A stretch of DNA of 5,846 nucleotides from JBFKQC01 sp041627895 (lineage in GTDB: Bacteria; Pseudomonadota; Alphaproteobacteria; Rhodobacterales; Rhodobacteraceae), in NCBI GenBank assembly GCA_041627895.1, contig JBFKQC010000120.1, forward strand, positions 1 to 5,846, given 5' to 3'. Positions within the stretch are counted from its first letter, which is position 1. Every line of letters begins with the position of its first letter. Below are positions 1-5,521 of the stretch, piece after piece. The notes under the pieces were generated by a model. That model searched no databases and was not told the origin of the DNA. It saw nothing but the letters and a program-made list of their open reading frames with translations. Made by a program: the position numbers and the translations under genes.

Positions 1-414
1 CACGCGCGGGGTCTCTGCCGGCGGCGCGCTGACCACGCGCTGCGGCGGCGGGGCGGTGCGCGAGGGCGCCGCGACGACCGGGGCCGGCGCGGGTTTCGGG
101 ACCGGCGCACTCGCCACCCGCGGCGGCGGCGCGGGCGCGGGCGCGGCTTCGGGCTGGGCGGTGCCGGCCAGGGTCGGCTGGAAGCCGCAGAGCACCTTGC
201 GCTGACGTGACACTCGCGGCACCCAGGTCACGTTGCCGTCGAAGCCCGCCCGCACGAAGACGCAGCCCTTGCTGTCGACATATTGCTTGCCGGTGTAGCT
301 CGCGGGCGGGAACTCGGCCGGCTGGTCGGCATTGCGCAGCGTCTGTGCCTCTGCGCTGCCGAAGCCGAAGGCGATCACGACTGCTATCGCGGACGTCCGA
401 AAATTACGCTGCAT
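1..414 (-). CDS. Secreted two-cysteine protein, N-terminal part (probable SPOR-domain protein)
   Basis: The reading frame starts at the ATG at 414 and stays open to the window edge, giving 138 residues with the C-terminus missing. Residues 1-23 look like a Sec signal peptide: basic start (MQRNFR), hydrophobic core AIAVVIAFGFG, and a cleavage site after AEA. Residues 36-80 form a small conserved-looking module with YTGKQYVDSKGCVFVRAGF and WVPRV; Cys51 and Cys76 could form a disulfide in the periplasm. From about residue 84 onward the chain is a low-complexity Ala/Pro/Val linker. I recall this arrangement from Rhodobacteraceae proteins that end in a peptidoglycan-binding SPOR domain, but that domain lies outside the window, so the assignment is inference. 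A GGGGG stretch at 421-425, six bases before the ATG, can serve as ribosome binding site. The gene follows upp on the same strand but is separated by about 455 bp, so it is probably its own transcription unit. Confidence 0.75.
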   Translation of the reverse strand, partial: MQRNFRTSAIAVVIAFGFGSAEAQTLRNADQPAEFPPASYTGKQYVDSKGCVFVRAGFDGNVTWVPRVSRQRKVLCGFQPTLAGTAQPEAAPAPAPPPRVASAPVPKPAPAPVVAAPSRTAPPPQRVVSAPPAETPRV

Positions 415-473
415 CCTGTGCCCCCACACAATATGTTGAGGAAAGATGCCGCAATCCACCAAATGCGTAAAGG

Positions 474-479
474 GGTCAA
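474..479 (-). promoter_or_regulatory. Candidate -35 element (TTGACC) for the secreted-protein gene
   Basis: Read on the minus strand, TTGACC matches the well-conserved alphaproteobacterial -35 TTGAC and lies about 60 bp upstream of the ATG at 414. The hexamer 17 bp downstream is GATTGC, a poor -10, so the element is only suggestive. Confidence 0.25.
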
Positions 480-485
480 TCCGGC

Positions 486-494
486 TTATCCACA
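486..494 (+). promoter_or_regulatory. Perfect DnaA-box 9-mer (TTATCCACA)
   Basis: The 9-mer TTATCCACA is identical to the high-affinity E. coli DnaA box. It lies just upstream of the possible -35 of the secreted-protein gene. I noticed no second copy nearby and there is no AT-rich unwinding region, so this is not an origin. It may be a regulatory DnaA site or chance. Confidence 0.3.
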
Positions 495-585
495 AGATTT
501 GCGCGAATTGGCGCCTGACGACACCAGGTTTCGGCGCGCCCGCGGCGCAGGCCAGGCTGGTTGGGGGCCGGACTTGACGGCACTG

Positions 586-655
586 CGCGGGCCGCGAACA
601 GCCCTGGAGCGGACTTCGCCATTGCAGCGCGAAGCCGCGCCGTCGCCGGCCCGCG
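586..655. repeat. Nested inverted repeat in the upp downstream gap
   Basis: The outer arms CGCGGGCCG (586-594) and CGGCCCGCG (647-655) are perfect reverse complements. Between them the segment 612-636 can fold into a second hairpin with CTTCGC (614-619) and GCGAAG (629-634), extended by one wobble and one further pair. No T-tract follows on either strand, so this is not a classical intrinsic terminator. It may be RNA structure in the operon's 3' region, or a product of high GC content. Confidence 0.4.
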
Positions 656-721
656 GGGTGGCGAGCCGACATCCGTTCGGCGCGCCTTATCCCGCGGTTC
701 CCGAGTGACTTCGGACCGATG

Positions 722-771
722 CGCCGACCTCACCCACTCGCCGCCCCCGGGGGAAGGGCGGCGGGTCGGCG
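722..771. repeat. Strong two-part hairpin downstream of upp
   Basis: The outer arms CGCCGACC (722-729) and GGTCGGCG (764-771) are perfectly complementary. The inner arms CGCCGCCC (739-746) and GGGCGGCG (756-763) are also perfect, closing a 9-nt loop. On the right side the two arms are contiguous; on the left side they are separated by a 9-nt bulge. The structure starts about 100 nt past the upp stop on the minus strand. It could protect the operon's mRNA 3' end or belong to a dispersed intergenic palindrome family; the lack of a U-run argues against a simple intrinsic terminator. Confidence 0.5.
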
Positions 772-774
772 ATC

Positions 775-804
775 GCGCGGCGGCCTTCGGCCTTCGTTCC
801 GCGC
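775..804. repeat. Second GC-rich hairpin next to the first
   Basis: The arms GCGCGG (775-780) and CCGCGC (799-804) enclose an inner GGCC-TTC-GGCC hairpin (782-792). It sits three bases from the 722-771 hairpin and about 66 nt past the upp stop codon on the minus strand. The pair could together form the 3' structure of the salvage operon transcript. There is no T-tract. Confidence 0.4.
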
Positions 805-869
805 CAGGGTATGGACCGAACGGCGATAATAGCCCAACACCCGACCCGTTCCTGCCAGGGGGCCCCGCG

Positions 870-1502
870 CTATTTTGTGCCGAACATCCGGTCGCCGGCG
901 TCGCCGAGGCCGGGCACAATATAGCCCTTCTCGTTCAGCCGCTCGTCGAGCGCCGCGGTGACGATCGGCACGTCCGGGTGCGCCTCTTTCATCCGCGCCA
1001 CGCCCTCGGGCGCCGCGAGCAGGCAGAGAAACCGGATATCCGTCGCGCCCGCCGCCTTGATCAGGTCGACCGCGGCCGCAGAGGAATTGCCGGTGGCCAG
1101 CATCGGGTCGACCGCGATCACCAGCCGGTTCTCGAGCTCTTTCGGCAGCTTGCAGTAGTACTGCACCGGCTTCAGCGTCGCCTCGTCGCGGTAGAGCCCG
1201 ACGAAGCCGACCCGCGCCGACGGGATCAGTTCCAGCACCCCGTCCAAAAGCCCGTTGCCCGCCCGCAGGATCGAGACCAGCGCCAGTTTCGGCCCCTTCA
1301 GAACCGGCGCCTCCATCTCGCATAGCGGCGTCTCGATCCGCCGCGTGGTCATCGGCAATTCGCGGGTGATCTCGAAGGCCAGAAGCTGGCTGATCTCGCG
1401 CAGAAGCTGGCGGAAGACGGCGGTGGGCGTGTCCTTGTCGCGCATCAGCGTCAGCTTGTGCTGCACCAGCGGGTGTCTCACGACGGTCAGGTGGTCAGGC
1501 AT
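870..1502 (-). CDS. upp: Uracil phosphoribosyltransferase
   Basis: Cytoplasmic enzyme that joins uracil and PRPP to give UMP and pyrophosphate (pyrimidine salvage). The 210-residue product matches the family's usual length of about 208-210. Visible motifs are the N-terminal HPLVQHKLTLMRDKDTPTAVFR segment (10-31), ILRAGNG (78-84), the PRPP-binding loop VDPMLATGNSS (131-141) and the C-terminal uracil-recognition segment YIVPGLGDAGDR (194-205). The loop reads ATGNSS instead of the E. coli ATGGS, a variant I associate with alphaproteobacteria. The ATG is supported by GGAG (1510-1513) seven bases upstream. It is the last gene of the salvage operon, and its first eight bases overlap the end of add in another reading frame, so translation is probably coupled. 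It takes up uracil released from deoxyuridine by DeoA. Confidence 0.97.
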   Translation of the reverse strand: MPDHLTVVRHPLVQHKLTLMRDKDTPTAVFRQLLREISQLLAFEITRELPMTTRRIETPLCEMEAPVLKGPKLALVSILRAGNGLLDGVLELIPSARVGFVGLYRDEATLKPVQYYCKLPKELENRLVIAVDPMLATGNSSAAAVDLIKAAGATDIRFLCLLAAPEGVARMKEAHPDVPIVTAALDERLNEKGYIVPGLGDAGDRMFGTK

Positions 1503-2487
1503 TCTCGGGCTCCAGTCTCTTCAGCACGCGCGCCCGGGTCTCGTCGTCGCAGAACGCCGCGTCAAGGGCAGTGCGGTTGAGCGCGCGGAAATCGTCCTCT
1601 TCCCAGCCGAAGGTTTCGGCCAGCCGGTCGAATTCGCGCCGCATCGTGGTGTGAAAGAACGGCGGGTCGTCGGTGGACACGGTGACGTGCACGCCGCGTT
1701 CGCGCAGCTTGGCGATCGGATGCGCGCGCCACGAGGGATAGACGCCCAGGAACACGTTCGAGCCGGGGCAGCATTCCAGCACCGTGCCGGTCTCGGCCAG
1801 CCGGTCGACCAGCGCGTCGTCGCCCCAGGCCTGCACGCCGTGGCCGATGCGCTCGGGCGCCAGCGCGTCCAGCGTGTCGGCGACGCTCGCCGCCCCGCCC
1901 CATTCGCCGGCATGGGCGGTGATGCGCAGCCCGGCCTCGCGCGCCATGTCGAAGGCATAGACGAAATCCTTCGGGTGAAGCTGCTTCTCGTCGCCGGCAA
2001 GTCCGAATCCGACAAGCCAGTCGCCCGCCGTCTCCTGCGCGCAGCGCGCGGTCTCGCGGGCCTTCGCGGGGCCGAAATGGCGGATCGCGGTGACGATGCC
2101 GCGCAGGACGATGCCATGGGATTTCTCGGCGATCTCAGCGGCCTCGCGGATGGCGTGAAGGTACTCCTTCCAGGCCGCCGGATCCCGCCCGCCGCAGAAA
2201 TCGGGGGAAACGAAGGTTTCCGAATAGACCACGCCGCCTGCCGCGGATTGTTCCAGAACGGCAAGCGTCAGCCGGTGATAATCCTCGGGCGTCCGCAGGG
2301 TCGAGGTCGCGGCCTCGTAGACCTCGAGGAAGTGCCAGAAATCGCGGTAGGCATAGCTGCCGTCGGGGTTGAAGATGCGCGATATGTCGAGGTTCTTCTC
2401 GCGCGCCAGCCCGGCGATGAAGCCTGGCGGCGCGCCGCCTTCGAGGTGCAGGTGCAGCTCGACCTTGGGCAGATCGGCGACGCTCAT
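1495..2487 (-). CDS. add: Adenosine deaminase family protein (adenosine or adenine deaminase)
   Basis: Zinc amidohydrolase of the adenosine deaminase family, 330 residues, within the usual length. Adenosine deaminase converts (deoxy)adenosine to (deoxy)inosine plus ammonia. The metal and catalytic residues are all present: HLHLEG with His12 and His14, TAHAGE with His192 and the proton-shuttle Glu195, GHG with His216, and STDDP with Asp273. Position 16 is Glu (HxHxEG), whereas classical adenosine deaminases such as E. coli Add and mouse ADA have Asp there, which contacts the ribose 5'-OH. HxHxEG is found in adenine deaminases and other relatives, so the exact substrate is open; operon context favours a nucleoside. 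The ATG at 2487 overlaps the deoB stop as ATGA, with a possible Shine-Dalgarno GGGGAG (2497-2502) nine bases upstream inside deoB. Longer frames upstream run antiphase through deoB and are not credible. Confidence 0.9.
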   Translation of the reverse strand: MSVADLPKVELHLHLEGGAPPGFIAGLAREKNLDISRIFNPDGSYAYRDFWHFLEVYEAATSTLRTPEDYHRLTLAVLEQSAAGGVVYSETFVSPDFCGGRDPAAWKEYLHAIREAAEIAEKSHGIVLRGIVTAIRHFGPAKARETARCAQETAGDWLVGFGLAGDEKQLHPKDFVYAFDMAREAGLRITAHAGEWGGAASVADTLDALAPERIGHGVQAWGDDALVDRLAETGTVLECCPGSNVFLGVYPSWRAHPIAKLRERGVHVTVSTDDPPFFHTTMRREFDRLAETFGWEEDDFRALNRTALDAAFCDDETRARVLKRLEPENA

Positions 2488-3680
2488 AGGAACGGTCTCC
2501 CCGGCCCTTCCGCCGGGACGCCGAGATGCGCCGCGATGCTGGCCGCGACATCGGCGAAGCCCACCAGCCCGGCCTCGCGCGCGCCGACGCCGTGCGCCAC
2601 GACCGGAACGCGCTCGCGCGTGTGGTCGGTGCCGCGCCAGGTCGGGTCGTTGCCGTGATCGGCGGTGAACAGCGCCAGGTCGCCGGGCCGCATCAGCCCG
2701 AGGAACCGCGGCAGCGCGGCGTCGAACCATTCGAGGTGCCGGGCATATCCCGAGACGTCGCGGCGGTGGCCGTAATGGCTGTCGAACTCGACGAAGTTGG
2801 CAAAGGTCAAGGAACCGTCCACAGCCTCGCCGGCGAAGTCGCAAAGATGTTCGAACAAGGCATTATCGGGGCCTTTGCGCACCTCCGAGATGCCGCGCAT
2901 CGAGAAGATATCCCCGATCTTGCCCACAGCATTGACCGGCCGCCCCGACGCCGTCACCCAGTCGCAAAGCGTCGGGCTGGGCGGCGCGATGGCATAGTCG
3001 CGGCGGTTGGCGGTGCGGGTGAACCCCTCGTCCGGCGAGCCCACGAAGGGCCGCGCGATCACGCGGCCGACCTTCATCGCGTGAAGCCGGGGCGCGAGGT
3101 CCCTGCAAAGCGTCAACAGCCGGTCGAGGCCGAAATGGTCCTCGTGCGCGGCGATCTGGAACACGCTGTCGGCCGAGGTGTAGCAGATCGGCCAGCCGGT
3201 GCGGATATGCCGCGCGCCCTCTTCGGCGATGATCGCCGTGCCGCTGGCGTGGCGGTTGCCGAGGATGCCGTCGGTCCCGGCGAGCCGGCAGACCTCGGCG
3301 ACGAGATCGTCGGCAAAGGCGGGCGCGGCGGCGGGGAAATAGTGCCAGTCCCAGGGCACCGGCACGCCGGCCAGTTCCCAGTGCCCCGAGGGCGTGTCCT
3401 TGCCGGGCGAAACCTCGGTCGCCGCCCCCCAAAGCCCCTGCGGCGCGGCGCCGAGACCCGGCGCGTCCCTGCCCGAGGCGAGCCGCACCGCGGCGCCGAG
3501 GCCGAGCGCATCGAGGCGTGGCAGGTTCAGCGGGCCGCTGCGGCCCTCTTCGGCACGGCCCGCGGCGCATTCGGCGGCGATGTGGCCCAGCGTGTTGGCG
3601 CCCTCGTCGCCGAAATCTGCGGCATCGGGCGCGCCGCCACAGCCCACGGAATCGAGCACCACCAGGAAGGCGCGCGGCAT
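2484..3680 (-). CDS. deoB: Phosphopentomutase
   Basis: Interconverts (deoxy)ribose-1-phosphate and (deoxy)ribose-5-phosphate, the step after nucleoside phosphorolysis. The 398-residue product has the normal length and the alkaline-phosphatase-superfamily fold signature. Metal ligands are visible at Asp10 (VLDSVG), Asp300 and His305 (FDSHYGH), Asp341 and His342 (ADHGND), and His353 (TDHT). The phosphate-accepting Thr is Thr96 in GKDTPSGHWE. Spacing agrees with the Bacillus cereus enzyme, with a constant shift of 14 residues for the C-terminal ligands. The ATG at 3680 shares one base with the deoA stop (TGATG), and the preceding sequence has no strong Shine-Dalgarno, so translation likely depends on ribosomes finishing deoA. 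Downstream it overlaps add by four bases. The pathway's next enzyme, deoxyribose-phosphate aldolase (DeoC), is not in the window. Confidence 0.97.
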   Translation of the reverse strand: MPRAFLVVLDSVGCGGAPDAADFGDEGANTLGHIAAECAAGRAEEGRSGPLNLPRLDALGLGAAVRLASGRDAPGLGAAPQGLWGAATEVSPGKDTPSGHWELAGVPVPWDWHYFPAAAPAFADDLVAEVCRLAGTDGILGNRHASGTAIIAEEGARHIRTGWPICYTSADSVFQIAAHEDHFGLDRLLTLCRDLAPRLHAMKVGRVIARPFVGSPDEGFTRTANRRDYAIAPPSPTLCDWVTASGRPVNAVGKIGDIFSMRGISEVRKGPDNALFEHLCDFAGEAVDGSLTFANFVEFDSHYGHRRDVSGYARHLEWFDAALPRFLGLMRPGDLALFTADHGNDPTWRGTDHTRERVPVVAHGVGAREAGLVGFADVAASIAAHLGVPAEGPGRPFL

Positions 3681-4987
3681 CAGGCGACGGTCCCGTGGAT
3701 CAGGGGCGGCGGGTCGACCATGGCGTCGGACAGCCGGAACGCCGCGGCCAGTTCCGCCACCGCCGCCGCTGCAGCGTCGCCGTCCGCGGCGTGCACGATT
3801 GCCAGCGGCTCGCCCGCCGCGACCTCGTCGCCGATCATCGCCACGTCGGAAAGCCCGACCGACGGGTCGATGCGCTCGCCCGCGTGGACCCGGCCGCCGC
3901 CGAGACGCACCACCGCCATGCCCAGCGCGTGGCCGTCGATCGCCGCGACATGGCCGGCGGTGGGCGCCGGCACCTCGCGCACCACCGGCGCCGCCGGCAG
4001 CCGGTCGTGCCAGCGCTCGACGAAATCGCCCGGTCCGCCCTTGGCCGCGATCATCCGCCCGAACCGTTCCGCCGCCGCGCCCGAGGCCAGTGCCTCGAGC
4101 ACCTGTTCCGCGCCCTGGCCGCGGCTTTCGGCCATCCCGGCCAGCCGCAGCAACTCGCCGCCAAGCTCTGCCGTCAGAAGGCTGATGGTCGAGGTCTCGT
4201 CGGGGTCGGTCAGCGCCTCCATCACCTCCATGATCTCCAGCGCGTTGCCCACCGAGGGCACGCAGGGCTGGTTCATGTCGGTGATCAGCGCCGCGGCCGG
4301 ACCGGCGGCGCCGTTGGCCGTGGTCACGAGGCTCTCGGCCAGCGCCTGGGCGTCTTCCATCGACTGCATGAAGGCGCCCGAGCCCACCTTGACGTCCAGC
4401 ACCAGCGGCCCGACGCCGCCGGCGAGCTTCTTCGACAGGATCGAGGCGGTGATCAGGTCGATCGACTCGACTGTCGAGGTGATGTCGCGGATCGCGTAGA
4501 GCCGCCGGTCGGCGGGCGCGATGTCGGCGCTGGCGGCGACCAGCGCACAGCCGGTTTCCGCCACGATGCGCTGGAAATCGTCCACCGAAAGCTCGGTGCG
4601 GACGCCGGGGATCGCCTCGAGCTTGTCGAGCGTGCCGCCGGTATGGCCGAGCCCGCGGCCCGAAAGCATCGGGATATAGGCGCCCAGCGCCGCAATGGCG
4701 GGGCCGAGCGTCAGCGAGATGCAGTCGCCGACGCCGCCGGTGGAATGCTTGTCGACCACCGGGCCGGGCAGGTCCCAGCGCAGCACTTCGCCGGTGTCGC
4801 GCATCGCCATGGTCAGCGCGACGCGTTCGTCGACGCTCAGCGGGTTGCGGCAGACGCCCATCGCGAAGGCGCCGGCCTGCGCGTCGTCGACCGCGCCGCT
4901 GGCCAGACCTTCGGCGAACCACGCGATCTGGTCGCGGCTCAGCGGCTCGCCGCGGCGCAGGGTGGCTAGGATCTCGCGGGCGTCCAC
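3680..4987 (-). CDS. deoA: Thymidine phosphorylase
   Basis: Phosphorolyses thymidine or deoxyuridine into the free base and deoxyribose-1-phosphate. At 435 residues it matches E. coli DeoA in length. The order is an N-terminal helical domain (about 1-65), the phosphate-binding segment VVDKHSTGGVGD (77-88), the family signature SGRGLGHTGGTLDKLEAIPG (109-128), and a C-terminal pyrimidine-phosphorylase domain (about 345-420). Active-site residues equivalent to E. coli His85, Arg171, Ser186 and Lys190 are His81, Arg167, Ser182 and Lys186, all shifted by exactly four. The start is GTG at 4987, chosen because VDAREILATLRRGE aligns with the usual N-terminus and lies four bases past the cdd stop; no nearby ATG fits. 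Shine-Dalgarno sequence before it is weak (GGAAT within the end of cdd). Its product feeds DeoB, encoded next. Confidence 0.97.
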   Translation of the reverse strand: MDAREILATLRRGEPLSRDQIAWFAEGLASGAVDDAQAGAFAMGVCRNPLSVDERVALTMAMRDTGEVLRWDLPGPVVDKHSTGGVGDCISLTLGPAIAALGAYIPMLSGRGLGHTGGTLDKLEAIPGVRTELSVDDFQRIVAETGCALVAASADIAPADRRLYAIRDITSTVESIDLITASILSKKLAGGVGPLVLDVKVGSGAFMQSMEDAQALAESLVTTANGAAGPAAALITDMNQPCVPSVGNALEIMEVMEALTDPDETSTISLLTAELGGELLRLAGMAESRGQGAEQVLEALASGAAAERFGRMIAAKGGPGDFVERWHDRLPAAPVVREVPAPTAGHVAAIDGHALGMAVVRLGGGRVHAGERIDPSVGLSDVAMIGDEVAAGEPLAIVHAADGDAAAAAVAELAAAFRLSDAMVDPPPLIHGTVA

Positions 4988-4991
4988 CGGG

Positions 4992-5378
4992 CTATTCCAT
5001 CTGCGACCGGCCGAAGGCGCCCGGCAGCAGATCGCCCATCCGCATGGTCCGCTGCGCGCCCTGCACCGTGGCCATCGTGACCATCACGTCCGGGGCGGCA
5101 AATTCTGCAAGCCGCTGGCGGCAGCCCCCGCAGGGGGTGATCGGCTCGTGCCCGCCCGCGATCACCGCGACTTCGGCGATTTCGGTATCGCCGCCCGCGA
5201 CCATCGCGGCAATGGCGCCCGCCTCGGCGCAGGTGCCTTCGGGCGACGAGACGTTCTCCACGTTGCAGCCGGCATAGACCTGACCCGAGGCCGCGCGGAT
5301 CGCGGCACCGACCTTGAACCGGGAATAGGGCGCATGCGCCTTCTCGCGCACCGCCGCCGCCGCCTCGATCAGTGACAT
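4992..5378 (-). CDS. cdd: Cytidine deaminase
   Basis: Deaminates cytidine and deoxycytidine to uridine and deoxyuridine. The 128-residue size and three-cysteine zinc site mark the short homotetrameric class. Zinc ligands are Cys50, Cys83 and Cys86 (TCAEAGA and PCGGC), with catalytic Glu52. FKVGAA (21-26) and NVEN (39-42) form the nucleoside pocket, with Asn39 and Glu41 expected to hold the ribose. Two positions differ from the Bacillus subtilis enzyme: Ser45 replaces the usual Tyr, and Ala53 replaces the Arg that follows the catalytic Glu. The second change is, as far as I recall, common in alphaproteobacteria; the first is less familiar. The ATG at 5378 has a good Shine-Dalgarno, GAGGGGG (5385-5391), six bases upstream; a longer frame to 5456 adds only an Arg-rich stretch. 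It is the first gene of the salvage operon. Confidence 0.96.
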   Translation of the reverse strand: MSLIEAAAAVREKAHAPYSRFKVGAAIRAASGQVYAGCNVENVSSPEGTCAEAGAIAAMVAGGDTEIAEVAVIAGGHEPITPCGGCRQRLAEFAAPDVMVTMATVQGAQRTMRMGDLLPGAFGRSQME

Positions 5379-5384
5379 GTTCCG

Positions 5385-5391
5385 CCCCCTC
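5385..5391 (-). promoter_or_regulatory. Ribosome binding site of cdd
   Basis: GAGGGGG on the minus strand, six bases before the ATG at 5378. It decides the start against the in-frame ATG 26 codons upstream, which has no comparable site and would add non-conserved residues. Confidence 0.7.
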
Positions 5392-5431
5392 GCCCGAACA
5401 CGGCCCAGAGTGCGGCGCGCGGGTCGCCGAT

Positions 5432-5444
5432 GCAAGGGGCTTGC
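5432..5444. repeat. Short inverted repeat GCAAG-GGG-CTTGC
   Basis: Five-base arms around a 3-base centre, about 55 bp upstream of the cdd start codon, so possibly in the core promoter or 5' leader of the salvage operon. It may be an operator half or chance. Confidence 0.3.
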
Positions 5445-5445
5445 C

Positions 5446-5455
5446 TGTCGCGACA
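5446..5455. promoter_or_regulatory. Perfect 10-bp palindrome TGTCGCGACA, possible operator for the cdd operon
   Basis: The palindrome lies 68 bp upstream of the cdd ATG and overlaps TTGTCG (minus strand, 5451-5456), which could be the operon's -35. A regulator bound here could block cdd operon transcription. I do not recognise the factor; a LacI- or GntR-type protein would be in keeping with the shape of the site. Confidence 0.3.
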
Positions 5456-5457
5456 AC

Positions 5458-5463
5458 TTGACC
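5458..5463 (+). promoter_or_regulatory. Candidate -35 element TTGACC for maeB
   Basis: TTGACC on the plus strand fits the alphaproteobacterial -35 consensus. The hexamer 17 bp downstream, TTGCGT, is a weak -10. If used, the leader of maeB would be about 75 nt and would include the 5522-5539 palindrome. Confidence 0.25.
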
Positions 5464-5490
5464 CTAGGCTAACCTTCGAATTGCGTCTTC

Positions 5491-5502
5491 CGGCCCGGGC
5501 CG
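5491..5502. repeat. Perfect 12-bp GC palindrome CGGCCCGGGCCG
   Basis: Self-complementary without a spacer, so it would act as a two-fold symmetric DNA site rather than as an RNA hairpin. High GC content makes chance occurrence fairly likely. Confidence 0.25.
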
Positions 5503-5521
5503 CTATGGCGCCGGGGATAAC

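Larger units (their letters stand above)
415..869. other. Structured intergenic region between upp and the secreted-protein gene
   Basis: I see no convincing coding sequence here. Open frames on both strands are arginine/proline/alanine-rich, lack recognisable motifs and run into neighbouring genes in the wrong frame. The stretch holds three GC-rich inverted repeats (586-655, 722-771, 775-804), a perfect DnaA-box 9-mer (486-494) and a possible promoter element for the downstream gene near 474-479. On the minus strand it contains both the 3' untranslated region of the salvage operon and the promoter of the secreted-protein gene. No T-run typical of an intrinsic terminator follows any hairpin. 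Confidence 0.6.

Noticed and set aside
207..708. Plus-strand open frames over the secreted-protein gene and the following gap
   Set aside because: Arginine-rich composition and antisense position to a frame with a clear signal peptide.
859..866. GGGGCCCC near the upp stop as a terminator
   Set aside because: It is a spacerless palindrome with no loop and no T-tract, so it cannot form a terminator hairpin by itself.
415..869. tRNA, riboswitch or CRISPR in the long gap
   Set aside because: No tRNA-like arms or T-loop sequence, no repeated spacer-like units and no riboswitch core that I recognise.
476..919. Minus-strand open frame of 147 codons crossing the end of upp
   Set aside because: Overlaps upp in another frame, has no recognisable motif and no supporting ribosome binding site. 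A shorter internal start would give about 48 residues, also unsupported.
2488..2844. N-terminal extension of the add reading frame
   Set aside because: The extension is the antiphase translation of deoB; the ATG at 2487 gives a standard-length enzyme starting just before the zinc motif and shows the ATGA overlap typical of operons.
2526..4499. Very long open frames on the plus strand across deoB and deoA (also 1255-2658 and 3518-4969)
   Set aside because: They run antisense to well-recognised enzymes, are Arg/Ala/Gly-rich without motifs, and are expected in GC-rich DNA where stop codons are rare in the shadow frames.
5379..5456. N-terminal extension of cdd by 26 residues
   Set aside because: The added residues are Arg-rich and unlike the family; the ATG at 5378 has a good Shine-Dalgarno and gives normal length.
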